64,000 nucleotides of DNA from Ruminiclostridium cellobioparum subsp. termitidis CT1112. GTDB taxonomy: Bacteria > Bacillota > Clostridia > Acetivibrionales > DSM-1351. Below are positions 44,161 to 53,975 of this stretch, piece after piece (position 1 is the first letter of the stretch; each line of letters opens with the position of its first letter). Position numbers and translations under genes: made by a program. The notes below the pieces were generated by a model. The model was not told where the DNA came from. It saw only the letters and a list, made by a program, of their open reading frames with translations, and did not search any database. The stretch covers positions 1 through 64,000 of the forward strand of contig NZ_AORV01000010.1 in NCBI RefSeq assembly GCF_000350485.1, in the 5' to 3' direction.

Positions 44161-45396
44161 CTATATATCACATGATAAGCCTGCATTTATCATTTTTTGA
44201 GTATTAACCAATGGATTTGCACTTCTTTCCAAACAGCCGGTAACCTTGCCGGTTAAACCGGTATTGTCCCCATGAACCTCTTCAAAGCTAAACAGCGGGT
44301 TGAGCATATACTGTCCGTTCTCAAGACCCAGCACTTCTGAAATTTCAAGTGTTCGTCTGGATTTATCCCTCAATCTTGACAGAAAAACAATTATATCTAT
44401 TGCCGAGGCTATCTGCTTACGTACTGCTTCAAGGGGTATGGCCGATGAGCTCAATATCATTGTCTCAAGCCTTGACAGCATATCCATGGCTGAATTGGCA
44501 TGGCCTGTTGAAAGTGAACCGTCATGACCCGTATTCATTGCCTGCAGCATGTCAATAGCTTCAGGTCCTCTTACTTCGCCAACTATGATCCTGTTTGGCC
44601 TCATTCTAAGAGAGGTCTTTATCAAATCCCTGATGGTGATCTCACCTCTTCCCTCCAGATTGGCATTTCTGGTCTCAAGCCTGACGAGGTTCGGGATATT
44701 GTGTATTTGCAGTTCTGCAGAATCTTCTATTGTAATGATTCTCTCATCCTGTGGGATATAATTTGATAATGCATTGAGAAAGGTGGTTTTGCCAGAACCG
44801 GTTCCGCCGCTGATAAAAATATTGTATTTTGCCACCACCAGTTTTCTCAGAGTATCGGCGGCTTGGGCCGTCAATGACCCAAGCTCTATGAGCTTTTCCA
44901 TATTAACGGGTTTGTCGGGAAATTTTCTGATGGTAACGATTGGCCCATTAAGAGCAATGGGCGGAAGAACCACATTTATTCTTGAGCCGTCTTTGAGCCT
45001 GGCATCCACAATAGGTGTGGACTCGTTGACCGTCCGGTTTACTGCTGTTACCATTATTTGAATTATGTCTTCCAGCTTTTGAGAAGATTCAAAATGAAGA
45101 TCAAGTCTTTCACTTTTTCCATTCCTCTCTATAAAAATATTATCCGGCCCGTTTATCATTATCTCGGTGATACCGGGGTCCTCAAGCACGGGCTGGATAA
45201 TATCAAGTCTGCGCAGGGAATTGAAAATGGACGATATTATTTCCTTCTTTTCACAGGTGCTTAAAATAATTTCTCTCGATTTTTCAAATACCGATTTTTC
45301 AACTATTTCACTAATTTCTTCATCCGATAAATTCCTCTTTAAATCAATTCTTTCATTTATAGCAGCTTTAATTTCGTTTACCAGGTTCTGATTCAA
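44161..45396 (-). CDS. tadA: TadA/CpaF secretion ATPase
   Basis: 411 residues from a TTG with GGAGGATAAAA upstream. Walker [17 protein letters not shown] at about 195-210, Asp box [11 protein letters not shown], Walker B region [17 protein letters not shown] and the His box [14 protein letters not shown]. It powers assembly of the Flp pilus in the cytoplasm as a hexamer. Confidence 0.95.
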   Translation of the reverse strand: MNQNLVNEIKAAINERIDLKRNLSDEEISEIVEKSVFEKSREIILSTCEKKEIISSIFNSLRRLDIIQPVLEDPGITEIMINGPDNIFIERNGKSERLDLHFESSQKLEDIIQIMVTAVNRTVNESTPIVDARLKDGSRINVVLPPIALNGPIVTIRKFPDKPVNMEKLIELGSLTAQAADTLRKLVVAKYNIFISGGTGSGKTTFLNALSNYIPQDERIITIEDSAELQIHNIPNLVRLETRNANLEGRGEITIRDLIKTSLRMRPNRIIVGEVRGPEAIDMLQAMNTGHDGSLSTGHANSAMDMLSRLETMILSSSAIPLEAVRKQIASAIDIIVFLSRLRDKSRRTLEISEVLGLENGQYMLNPLFSFEEVHGDNTGLTGKVTGCLERSANPLVNTQKMINAGLSCDI

Positions 45397-45399
45397 TTT

Positions 45400-46509
45400 T
45401 TATCCTCCAGGTTGACTGCTGATGTATCTGCCGGCGATTTTTTTTATGGAATTGTATATTTCTTCAGGTCCTCCCATTATACTGAACTTTTTTGAATTGA
45501 CAATTTCATTGAAGGGAATTTGAGAAATGAAACTTTCTTTAGATATGAAATGTGGGAATAATGGGAGACCCTGATTTGATACTTTATTTGCAACATATAA
45601 GAATTTATGTAACAAATAAGAATGTTGACCTGTTGTATTTGAAAGCATGCTTAAGCTTTCCATAAAGACCTTTGTTTTATGTAAACATATTTCTTCGTCA
45701 GTGATAATATATATAACTTCATCAGCATTTACGAAGACTTCTATTGAGTTGGAGTCAAACCTCGAATCCATATCAATGACAATAAGGTCGTATTTTCCGC
45801 ATTCCTTCAGCGAATTCATGAGAAATTCAATATCCCCGGGAAGCAGCTCATTTATTTCAAAGGGATGCTTCGCCTCCTTGAAATAAAAAATATTTGCAGA
45901 CGGATCCTGACACCACAGGGCTGGAAGCTTTGATAGCAGATTCCTGTCCCTTTGCTGTACATAATAAATAATTTCAGATAGCGAGTATTCCGCATTGCAG
46001 GAAAAAAAGAAATTTGTGGATTGAAACTGTTCCAGATTCAGATAGAAAACCTTTAGACCGGATAGAGAACAAAATGAACTTATTCCCATGGCAATGGAGG
46101 TTTTTCCGACACTGCCCGAAGCAGAGTAGACAGCTGTTACTTTCGTGTTTTTTTCCTTAGTATTTTTTATGATATTTCCTGTATTTATAAAGCCATTGAC
46201 AATATCTCCGGCAATTTTATCGACTTCCTTGTATTTATATATCGAAGGGATTTCTGAAAAGCTGCTCTCTGTGATTCCTGATGATAAGATAAAGATAGGC
46301 TTTGCAAAATATTTTTTTATTTGGAGATAATACTTTTCACAGGTGAGAACAATGTCGGGGTCGATTTTTTTTATCCATTCTTCAATGTTATAGGAATTGC
46401 TGCAATAATTTACAAGCAAGGTTTCAGAAAAATTATGGGTAAGAGAATTACACAGATTGAACGAATATTCATCATCATCGTCCATAATCATTATTTTTAT
46501 GAGTGACAT
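45400..46509 (-). CDS. cpaE: CpaE/TadZ-like ParA ATPase
   Basis: 369 residues. N-terminal receiver-like domain (IKIMIMDDDDEYSFNLCNSL, atypical acidic pocket), then a MinD/ParA domain from about 125 with deviant Walker A VYSASGSVGKTSIAMG and switch-like DLIVIDMDSRFD. TadZ proteins place the pilus machine in the cell. First gene of the operon, behind a consensus promoter. Confidence 0.88.
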   Translation of the reverse strand: MSLIKIMIMDDDDEYSFNLCNSLTHNFSETLLVNYCSNSYNIEEWIKKIDPDIVLTCEKYYLQIKKYFAKPIFILSSGITESSFSEIPSIYKYKEVDKIAGDIVNGFINTGNIIKNTKEKNTKVTAVYSASGSVGKTSIAMGISSFCSLSGLKVFYLNLEQFQSTNFFFSCNAEYSLSEIIYYVQQRDRNLLSKLPALWCQDPSANIFYFKEAKHPFEINELLPGDIEFLMNSLKECGKYDLIVIDMDSRFDSNSIEVFVNADEVIYIITDEEICLHKTKVFMESLSMLSNTTGQHSYLLHKFLYVANKVSNQGLPLFPHFISKESFISQIPFNEIVNSKKFSIMGGPEEIYNSIKKIAGRYISSQPGG

Positions 46510-46603
46510 TAGCTTTCTCCAGTTCTTTTGTATAATATATATAAATCTCTCTAAAAGTATAAGCGAATTGGAAAATGAGAAGGTTTTTAAACGATCTATT
46601 TAA

Positions 46604-46632
46604 ATTATAAATACAGATTTATTTTTTGTCAA
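46604..46632 (-). promoter_or_regulatory. Consensus sigma-A promoter of the Tad operon
   Basis: On the minus strand TTGACA (46632-46627), exactly 17 bases, TATAAT (46609-46604). Both hexamers perfect. Predicted start is about 90 bp before cpaE, leaving a leader of unknown role. Confidence 0.88.
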
Positions 46633-46670
46633 CATGTTTTTTCTAAATTTGTTAATTTATTTCATTTTTC

Positions 46671-47480
46671 TCAATTTATGTATCCATTAATTGACAATTT
46701 ACCAAATTTTGTACTTGCATTTACTTTGATATCTCCCTCTGATCCGGTAAATTGATTATGGGATATAGTGCCGGCTGTGTCAAGGCTTATAGCCGAGGTA
46801 ACAGGAAAGGTTAGCTCAATATTCCCGGTTCTGGTTTCAAAGGAATGGGTAGACTTACCTTCACATTCAGCCTTTACATATATATTCCCTTTTTCAATTT
46901 TAACCTCGGAAGCTCGGGTCAGTCTGCCGGAATTCAGTCTGAAATTGCCATTTTCACAATGTATCGACATTGAGCCGTATAAAGCTTTAATCTCTGCACT
47001 TGCAGCCTCCAGTTCTGCTTTTATGCTTCCTTCGAATTTATCTTCGACTACAAGACTCCCCTGTTCCTGTACCAGCTCAATGCTGTTGATTCTCCGGGGA
47101 ATTGTAAGCTTGACTTCCGAAAAAATATCATTTGAATTTTTGATATTTCCGTCATAGTCTACCGAAATATAGCAGATATTATCCTTAACCGTACTCTTGA
47201 CTGAAAATTTGTTAAGAAGCTTTTGAAGCTGCTCATCAGTTTTTTTGTCCCTGACCGTATGTTTAATTTCACAGCTTATTTCGGGCTTGTCCCAGCAGAA
47301 TATCTGAAGTTTTCCCGAGTCCACCGAAATATCCAGTGTCCTTACTTTTTTACTTAGCTCAATTGTAGAATTCTTATATTGATAGGTGCCTTGCTTATGA
47401 AGGGCAACAGCCTGCCGACCGCAGCCTGCTAATAGAATTGTTATAAATAGAAACAGAAAATATATGGTTAATCTCTTCAT
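46671..47480 (-). CDS. DUF4097-type beta-repeat lipoprotein
   Basis: 269 residues from the ATG at 47480, chosen for CAGGAGACTACC upstream. Signal with lipobox LAGC. The mature protein is a right-handed beta-helix-like run of short repeats (VDSGKLQIFCWDK, EQGSLVVEDKFEGSIKAEL, ETRTGNIELTF) typical of the DUF4097/DUF4098 adhesin-like family. Possibly anti-sigma-linked in relatives, but no partner is here. Function unknown. Confidence 0.82.
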   Translation of the reverse strand: MKRLTIYFLFLFITILLAGCGRQAVALHKQGTYQYKNSTIELSKKVRTLDISVDSGKLQIFCWDKPEISCEIKHTVRDKKTDEQLQKLLNKFSVKSTVKDNICYISVDYDGNIKNSNDIFSEVKLTIPRRINSIELVQEQGSLVVEDKFEGSIKAELEAASAEIKALYGSMSIHCENGNFRLNSGRLTRASEVKIEKGNIYVKAECEGKSTHSFETRTGNIELTFPVTSAISLDTAGTISHNQFTGSEGDIKVNASTKFGKLSINGYIN

Positions 47481-47616
47481 GGTAGTCTCCTGCAATATTA
47501 TTATCGCAAGAATAATACCATATTTTTCCACATAAACTCAATTATTTCCTGTCCACCCCACTTTGAAGAATGGACAGGCTAATTATTCATACAGTAATAT
47601 TTTTAAAGCCTGCTGA

Positions 47617-48417
47617 TCAGATCAGACTTTTCATGTAACCGGCATAATGTGAAAAAACTATTCCCGGCTCCTCCAGGTCAAGGCACCATCTCTTTACCCA
47701 TTCAAGAGACAGATATCCTTTATAGTCATTTTCCTTAAGTATTCTGACTATACTTTTAATGGGAATATCGCCATGTCCCATCATCTTATACTTTATAACA
47801 CCATCAACCACTATTGAATCCTTGATATGAATGAAGGAAATATGGTTCTTCAGATTTTCATAAGTTTCCTCTACAGACTCATTGAAAAATCTGATTGGAT
47901 GGTGGACATCCCATAAAACTCCTACATAATCCGACGCCACCTTTTCAATGGCCGCCTTCAATACCTTTGAAGCTGCAAAAACTCCATTTGTTTCTACGAG
48001 AAGCTTTACGCCCTTCTCTTGAGCCTTTACTGACAGTTTTCTCAGGTTATCGATTACAAACTCAATGTCAACATCGCCGGGCTGAGGCTGTGCATCTCCC
48101 AATACTCTGACATAAGGTGCACCGAGTTTTGAAGCAAGTTCAATATAGTCCTGTGCTTCCTGAATATGCTTATCAATATTTGCTTTATCAAATAAATAAC
48201 TTGCAGACGTCAGGCAAGGTATTTCAAGACCTATTTTATCAAGCTTCTTTTTAGTCAAATCAATATTTTCAATAGTAAATTGTTTAGCTCTGGGTGCATA
48301 TAATTCATTTCCTATACCTCGAATTTCAATACCATCAAAGCCGATGTCCTTTGCTGTCGAGAGCATATCCTCCCAACTCCAGCCAGGACAGCCCAGCGTA
48401 GAAAATGATATCTTCAT
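47617..48417 (-). CDS. Sugar phosphate isomerase/epimerase (AP endonuclease 2 TIM barrel)
   Basis: 266 residues from the ATG at 48417 (GGGAGGTTAAT upstream). ISFSTLGCPGWSWEDML, GFDGIEIRG and the later metal sites LLVETNGVF (Glu), GVLWDVHHP (Asp/His), ISFIHIKDS (His) and YLSLEW (Glu) match the xylose-isomerase-like TIM barrel of the IolE/YcjR group. It should isomerise or epimerise a sugar or inositol derivative using a divalent metal. No sugar operon nearby. Confidence 0.88.
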   Translation of the reverse strand: MKISFSTLGCPGWSWEDMLSTAKDIGFDGIEIRGIGNELYAPRAKQFTIENIDLTKKKLDKIGLEIPCLTSASYLFDKANIDKHIQEAQDYIELASKLGAPYVRVLGDAQPQPGDVDIEFVIDNLRKLSVKAQEKGVKLLVETNGVFAASKVLKAAIEKVASDYVGVLWDVHHPIRFFNESVEETYENLKNHISFIHIKDSIVVDGVIKYKMMGHGDIPIKSIVRILKENDYKGYLSLEWVKRWCLDLEEPGIVFSHYAGYMKSLI

Positions 48418-48658
48418 ATTAACCTCCCGTCCGTGTGCCGTTGACACACAGTTAAATTGTAATCAATAGACATTTAACTAGTTCTCATAATAACATTTTT
48501 TTCCGTTGACTGCAAGGAAACAAAACCCATCAATACCGTGATGCACTGCAGCCTTTAATACGCTGTATAAGTATTGCCATATATATTATAATATTATTCT
48601 TTTGATATCTTTTAGAAGTTCAGGAAATAATCCATTTTAGGTCTTAAGATTTATACTT

Positions 48659-49108
48659 TTAAGATTTATGCTTTTTAAAAATGGTAAGTAATGCTTTATA
48701 AAGGAGATACCCGGATATACCCCCCAGGAGGTTCAGAAAAATATCATCGATATCGCTTATCCCTGAGCTTGTCAGGTATTGAACAACTTCAACAAGAACA
48801 GTTGCAAAAATGGAAGCAGCAATTACCCTGCTGAATTTTTTCATACTTTCAAAAGCTAATGGCAATAGAAAACCCATCGGCATGAATGCCACTATATTTC
48901 CTGCCAGGTTTACTATCACACTGCGGGTTCCCATATGACGGGTCAAATATTGCATTATAGTTGAAAACGGGACAATATTTATTCCTCTCAGTCCGTTTCC
49001 GCGGCCGTAATGGGAACTGAAAAAAGTAAGGTAGGCCAATAAAAAGAGATATGCTGTCAGCAAAAATACAGCCACATATTTTAAACTTCTGCCGGTAATT
49101 TTCTTCAT
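48659..49108 (-). CDS. VanZ family membrane protein
   Basis: 149 residues from the ATG at 49108 (AGGTGTGG upstream; a GTG three codons earlier is also possible). Four TM helices. VanZ signature INIVPF near 47 and NLAGNIVAFMPMGFLLPL at about 70-87, then VEVVQYL and DIDDIFLNLLGG. VanZ-type proteins are linked to teicoplanin tolerance in one system but most have no known role. Follows purL by 33 bp and may be on its transcript. Confidence 0.88.
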   Translation of the reverse strand: MKKITGRSLKYVAVFLLTAYLFLLAYLTFFSSHYGRGNGLRGINIVPFSTIMQYLTRHMGTRSVIVNLAGNIVAFMPMGFLLPLAFESMKKFSRVIAASIFATVLVEVVQYLTSSGISDIDDIFLNLLGGISGYLLYKALLTIFKKHKS

Positions 49109-49140
49109 TGACCACACCTGTACTTTCCTATGTTTATATT

Positions 49141-52100
49141 CTACGCTCTAAAATAGTCCACTCCTGCCTGGAATAACTGCTGATCCTTCTCTCCCGGCAC
49201 ATTCTTATACAGGTTTGTCCCTATTCTCTCTGAGTGTCCCATTTTACCGAATACTCTTCCGTCAGGGCTTGTAATGCCTTCTATGGCATTTACCGATCCG
49301 TTGGGATTATAGCTGATATCGTATGTCGGCCTGCCGTTGGAATCAACATATTGGGTAGCTATCTGACCATTTGCCTGCAGAGTTTCCAGCACATCGCTGC
49401 CGGCTGTAAATCTGCCCTCACCATGGGAGATGGCTACTGTGTGAATGTCTCCAACCTTTACGTTGTTCAGCCACGGTGAAAGGTTTGAAGTTATCTTGGT
49501 ATTCACCAGACAGGACTGGTGATGTCCAATAGTGTTGAAGGTAAGCGTCGGGCAGCTTTCATCAATATCCCTGATTTCCCCGAAGGGCAGCAATCCAAGC
49601 TTTACCAGTGCCTGGAAGCCGTTGCATATGCCAAGCACCAGACCATCCCTCTCCTTGAGCAGCTTCATCACAGCCTGGCTGACCACAGGATTTCTGAAGG
49701 CTGTGGCGATGAATTTGCCTGAGCCTTCTGGTTCGTCTCCGGCACTGAAGCCGCCCGGAATCATTATTATCTGGGAATTGTTGATCAATCTTTCCATCTC
49801 TTTGATAGATGCTTCTATATCATTATGCGAGAGGTTTCTTATAACCAGAGTTTCAACAATTCCGCCCGCTTTTTCAAAAACCTTTTTAGTATCGTATTCA
49901 CAGTTGGTGCCCGGGAATACAGGTATAAATATCCTTGGTATGGCAAGCTTTACGGATGGCCTTGCCTTTTTACCGGCTTCATGTTTATATTCCACAGGGG
50001 CTGCCGCCTGCTGCTTTACTCTGGTCGGGAATACCTTTTCCAGAGGTGCCTGCCACTTTTCTACAAGCATGGCCAGTGGTATTTTTTCTCCTGCAACCTT
50101 TATTTCGGCAGTGGAAGCTGTAATACCAAGCACCGTGTAATTTATGCCCGACAGAACCGATGACAGCTCGGTGCTTTCTTTAACTTCAATAACAATTGAG
50201 CCATAGAGCGGCTTAAACAGCATTGCTGTTTCCATATTCCCGGCAAAATCAAATCCAATCATATTTCCAAAGGCCATTTTGCTGATTATTTCAGCTATAC
50301 CGCCTTCTCTTACCGAGCTTGCAGACAATATTGACTTCTGGGCAGCCATTTGGTGAACAGCTTCATAAACCCTCTCCAGTTCTTCGAAGTCGGGAAGGTT
50401 ATTCCGGTCCAGTCCAACCGGCAAAAGTACAACTTTGTTCCCAGCCCCTTTAAACTCATTGGAAACAACATTGTTTACATTTACTGTATCTACTGCAAAG
50501 GATACAAGTGTAGGCGGGACATCCAGCTCATTGAAGCTGCCCGACATGCTGTCCTTGCCCCCAATTGCGGCAGTTCCGAGTTTCATTTGTGTATAGTATG
50601 CACCCAGCAGTGCGCTTAAAGGCTTGCCCCAGCGTTTTGCATCCCTTCCCGGCTTCTCGAAATATTCCTGCAGTGTCAATCTGATCTTTTTGCAGTCACC
50701 GCCCATGGCTGCAATTTTTGCCACAGATTCCACAACTGCAAACACCGCACCGTGGAAGGGACTCCACGTGGATATTTCAGTATTGCAGCCATAGGACATC
50801 AAGGTTCCGGTAGTGGTGTCCCCTTCCATTAACGGCAGCTTTGCGGCCATACCCTCGGCAGGCGTGAGCTGGTTCTTTCCACCGAAGGGCATCAGGACTG
50901 TATTTGCGCCTATTGTTGAATCAAAGCGCTCCACAAGCCCTTTCTGACTGCATCTGTTCAGGTTCTGAAGGTTTTCCACCCACTTTTCGGTAAGATTCTC
51001 AATTTTTATATTTTTATATCTGTCAAAATAGCTCTCCTCATCCGGAGCAGTTATCTCAATGTCTATTCTTTGCTTTGCTCCGTTTGAATTCAGAAATTCC
51101 CGGCTTAAATTGACTATGGTTTTGCCCCTCCAGTTCATCTTAAGCCTGGGTGCCGCAGTAACCTCGGCGACCACAACGGCCTCAAGGTTTTCTTCATTTG
51201 AATATTTAATGAATTTTTCCACATCATACGAATTTACAACTACAGCCATTCTCTCCTGGGATTCGGAAATAGCCAGCTCTGTCCCGTCCAGACCTTCATA
51301 TTTCTTTGGAACCATATCCAGATCTATTTCAAGTCCGTCGGCCAGTTCGCCGATAGCCACCGATACGCCTCCTGCACCGAAGTCGTTGCATCTCTTGATC
51401 AAGGTGCTTACCTCGGGGTTTCTGAACAGGCGCTGGATCTTTCTCTCTGTGGGAGCATTTCCCTTCTGAACTTCAGCTCCGCAGGTTACCAGCGATTCTT
51501 CGGTATGCGCCTTGGATGAACCCGTTGCTCCTCCGCAGCCGTCTCTCCCCGTCCTGCCTCCCAGCAGTACTATCCTGTCGCCGGCTACCGGCTGCATGCG
51601 CACAACATTTTTCCTGGGGGCGGCGCCTATTACGGCACCTATCTCCATCCTCTTTGCAACATAGCCTTCATTGTATATTTCAGCAACCTGCCCTGTCGCA
51701 AGACCTATCTGGTTGCCGTAGGAGCTGTAGCCGGCTGCGGCGCCGGTGGTTATTTTCTTTTGAGGCAGCTTTCCGGGAATGGTTTCTTCCATCTTCTTTC
51801 TGGGGTCGCCGCTTCCTGTCACCCTCATCGCCTGATAGACATATACCCTTCCCGAAAGCGGGTCGCGGATGGCGCCGCCCAGACAGGTGGCAGCTCCTCC
51901 AAAAGGTTCTATTTCTGTGGGATGGTTATGTGTTTCGTTCTTGAACATTACCAGCCATTCTTCATTCTTTCCGCCTATATCGGCATTAACAACAATACTG
52001 CAGGCATTGATTTCATCCGAAAGGTCCAGATCCTCCAGCCTGCCCTGCTTTTTAAGCTGCTTCATAGCCATGAGCGCAACATCCATCAGGCATATATCCC

Positions 52101-52914
52101 TGTCGGAACGCCCCTTGTAAATATCTTCTCTGGCAGACTTGTAGTCATTAAAAGTTTCTTCTATCACTTTGGTATATTTACCCGGCTGAAATCTGACGTC
52201 GTCGATGCAGGTAAGGAAGGTGGTATGCCGGCAGTGATCCGACCAGTAAGTATCTATCATTCTCATTTCAGTTACAGATGGATCTCTTTTCTCGGTATTT
52301 TTAAAATATTCCTGACAGAACACAATATCATCAAAAGACATTGCAAAGCCCATTTCTTTCAGAAGACCCGAAAGCTGTTCCCGGTCCATATTTATAAATC
52401 CGTTGACAGTTGCCACAGCCTCCGGCTGTTCAACCTCGGTTCTCAGGGTTTCAGGCTTTTCCATCCCTGCTTCCCTGCTTTCAACCGGATTTATATAAAA
52501 TTTCTTGATAGCTGCAAGGTCCTGCTCAGAAACTGAGCCGCCCAGCACTATTACTCTGGCAGCCTTTATTTCAGGACGTTCTCCCTGGGTCAGCAGCTGT
52601 ATGCACTGGGCGGCCGAATCGGCTCTCTGGTCATACTGTCCGGGCAGGTATTCAACCGCAAAGGCCTTGCAGCCGGCAGGGATTGCATATTCTTCATCGT
52701 ATGCAAAATCTACGGGAGGTTCCGAAAAGATAGTGTTTCGTGCCATCCTGTACTCCTGGTCGCTAATTCCTTCCATATCATACCGGTTTACTATTTTTAC
52801 CCACTCCAGTGACTTTATGCCCAATGTTTCGGTCAGGTCGGACAAAAGCCCCTGTGCCTCCACATCATATGGTTTTTTCTTTTCAACAAAAAGTCTTTTT
52901 ACTATGCTTCCCAT
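49141..52914 (-). CDS. purL: Phosphoribosylformylglycinamidine synthase, single-chain
   Basis: 1257 residues, the long single-chain form found in clostridia. N-terminal PurS-like region, two AIRS-type halves with DTYWSDHCRHTTF, FKNETHNHPTEIEPFGGA and DGCGGATGSSKAH, and a C-terminal glutamine amidotransferase with the nucleophile in GICNGFQALVKLGLL and His/Glu in HGEGRF. It makes FGAM from FGAR, ATP and glutamine in purine synthesis. RBS GGAGCC. A sigma-A promoter and a palindrome lie in the divergent region with lysR. Confidence 0.97.
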   Translation of the reverse strand: MGSIVKRLFVEKKKPYDVEAQGLLSDLTETLGIKSLEWVKIVNRYDMEGISDQEYRMARNTIFSEPPVDFAYDEEYAIPAGCKAFAVEYLPGQYDQRADSAAQCIQLLTQGERPEIKAARVIVLGGSVSEQDLAAIKKFYINPVESREAGMEKPETLRTEVEQPEAVATVNGFINMDREQLSGLLKEMGFAMSFDDIVFCQEYFKNTEKRDPSVTEMRMIDTYWSDHCRHTTFLTCIDDVRFQPGKYTKVIEETFNDYKSAREDIYKGRSDRDICLMDVALMAMKQLKKQGRLEDLDLSDEINACSIVVNADIGGKNEEWLVMFKNETHNHPTEIEPFGGAATCLGGAIRDPLSGRVYVYQAMRVTGSGDPRKKMEETIPGKLPQKKITTGAAAGYSSYGNQIGLATGQVAEIYNEGYVAKRMEIGAVIGAAPRKNVVRMQPVAGDRIVLLGGRTGRDGCGGATGSSKAHTEESLVTCGAEVQKGNAPTERKIQRLFRNPEVSTLIKRCNDFGAGGVSVAIGELADGLEIDLDMVPKKYEGLDGTELAISESQERMAVVVNSYDVEKFIKYSNEENLEAVVVAEVTAAPRLKMNWRGKTIVNLSREFLNSNGAKQRIDIEITAPDEESYFDRYKNIKIENLTEKWVENLQNLNRCSQKGLVERFDSTIGANTVLMPFGGKNQLTPAEGMAAKLPLMEGDTTTGTLMSYGCNTEISTWSPFHGAVFAVVESVAKIAAMGGDCKKIRLTLQEYFEKPGRDAKRWGKPLSALLGAYYTQMKLGTAAIGGKDSMSGSFNELDVPPTLVSFAVDTVNVNNVVSNEFKGAGNKVVLLPVGLDRNNLPDFEELERVYEAVHQMAAQKSILSASSVREGGIAEIISKMAFGNMIGFDFAGNMETAMLFKPLYGSIVIEVKESTELSSVLSGINYTVLGITASTAEIKVAGEKIPLAMLVEKWQAPLEKVFPTRVKQQAAAPVEYKHEAGKKARPSVKLAIPRIFIPVFPGTNCEYDTKKVFEKAGGIVETLVIRNLSHNDIEASIKEMERLINNSQIIMIPGGFSAGDEPEGSGKFIATAFRNPVVSQAVMKLLKERDGLVLGICNGFQALVKLGLLPFGEIRDIDESCPTLTFNTIGHHQSCLVNTKITSNLSPWLNNVKVGDIHTVAISHGEGRFTAGSDVLETLQANGQIATQYVDSNGRPTYDISYNPNGSVNAIEGITSPDGRVFGKMGHSERIGTNLYKNVPGEKDQQLFQAGVDYFRA

Positions 52915-53009
52915 ATCGGCTCCGTTTCCGGCGTAAAATTCACGCCATTCAAAATTCAGAATATGTTAAAAAATCTATATTTATCAGTTAAGGACAGGAT
53001 GATATTTAA

Positions 53010-53038
53010 ATTATAATATGATAAAATATATTAGTAAA
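53010..53038 (-). promoter_or_regulatory. Sigma-A-like promoter for purL
   Basis: On the minus strand TTTACT (53038-53033), 17 bases, TATAAT (53015-53010). The -35 overlaps the left arm of the dyad at 53034-53060. Confidence 0.6.
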
Positions 53039-53060
53039 ATTAATATTATTAATATTTTAC
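53034..53060. promoter_or_regulatory. Dyad between purL and lysR, candidate regulator site
   Basis: Perfect 7-bp arms GTAAAAT (53034-53040) and ATTTTAC (53054-53060) around 13 AT-rich bases. It overlaps the purL -35 and ends just before the lysR RBS, the usual place for a LysR-type autoregulatory site. AT-richness makes chance possible. Confidence 0.4.
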
Positions 53061-53073
53061 ATTAGGAGTACTT

Positions 53074-53952
53074 ATGGATATAAACTTTGAGCTGTATAAA
53101 ATATTTTATTACTGCTGCTCCAATAAAAGTTTCTCGACAGCAGCAAAAAAGCTGTTTATTTCACAATCGGCGGTGAGCCAGTCAATCAAGCAGCTGGAGA
53201 CCCAGCTGGGAGTAACACTTTTCTTCAGAAAATCCAGAGCCATTCAATTGACTTCGGAAGGAGAAATGCTCTTCAGTTATGTATCACAGGCCTTTAATTT
53301 TCTGAAAACGGCCGAATCGAAGCTTCAGGAGCTGGAGGATTTGAAATCCGGTGAGATACGGATAGGTGTCAGTGATTCCATATGCAAATACTTCGTTATG
53401 CCATATATTAAAAATTTCGGACTTCTGTACCCTCAGATAGCTATAAAAGTAGTAAACCGTACCACTCCTCAGCTGCTGGAGGTACTGAAAAACGGCATGG
53501 TGGACATGGTCATTTCGACCCTTCCGGTAAACGGTGAAATATACTCGGCAGTACCATTTATAACTGTTGATGATATTTTTGTTGCTTCTGAAAAATATTC
53601 CGGACTTAAAGGCAGAGAAATATCTCTTGAGGAATTGAACACCAACCCCCTGGTCATGCTCCCTCCCGACAGTTCCACCCGGAAGGCCATCGATGCCTTT
53701 TTTGCCCGGCATGGCCTTGCCTGCTCCCCTGAAATAGAACTTGAAAGCCTTGACCTGCTGGTGGAGTTCGCCCTGATCGGCACAGGAATTGCTTATGTTC
53801 TGAAGAACAGTGCGGTTGAACATATTAAAAGCGGGCAGTTGTTCCATATAAAAACCATGGAAGAACTGCCGCAAAGAGAGGTCGGCATAGTTACCATGAA
53901 AAATGTAATGCTTTCAAAAGCAGTCAAAACTTTTATAGATATCCTTCTGTGA
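53074..53952 (+). CDS. LysR-family transcriptional regulator
   Basis: 292 residues. N-terminal winged HTH (FYYCCSNKSFSTAAKKLFISQSAVSQSIKQLE) then a LysR substrate-binding domain from about 88 (GEIRIGVSDSICKYF). The N-terminus MDINFELYKIFYYCC is typical of a clostridial subgroup. RBS TTAGGAG. Divergent from purL, so a role in purL control is possible, but purine genes are not usual LysR targets. Confidence 0.92.
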   Translation: MDINFELYKIFYYCCSNKSFSTAAKKLFISQSAVSQSIKQLETQLGVTLFFRKSRAIQLTSEGEMLFSYVSQAFNFLKTAESKLQELEDLKSGEIRIGVSDSICKYFVMPYIKNFGLLYPQIAIKVVNRTTPQLLEVLKNGMVDMVISTLPVNGEIYSAVPFITVDDIFVASEKYSGLKGREISLEELNTNPLVMLPPDSSTRKAIDAFFARHGLACSPEIELESLDLLVEFALIGTGIAYVLKNSAVEHIKSGQLFHIKTMEELPQREVGIVTMKNVMLSKAVKTFIDILL

Positions 53953-53975
53953 TAAATATTTGTTGCAGTTATTTA

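Noticed and set aside
47548-47578. Terminator after the DUF4097 gene region (CCTGTCCA / TGGACAGG)
   Set aside because: The stem is good but no T-run follows on either strand, and it lies between genes on the same strand as a possible simple repeat.
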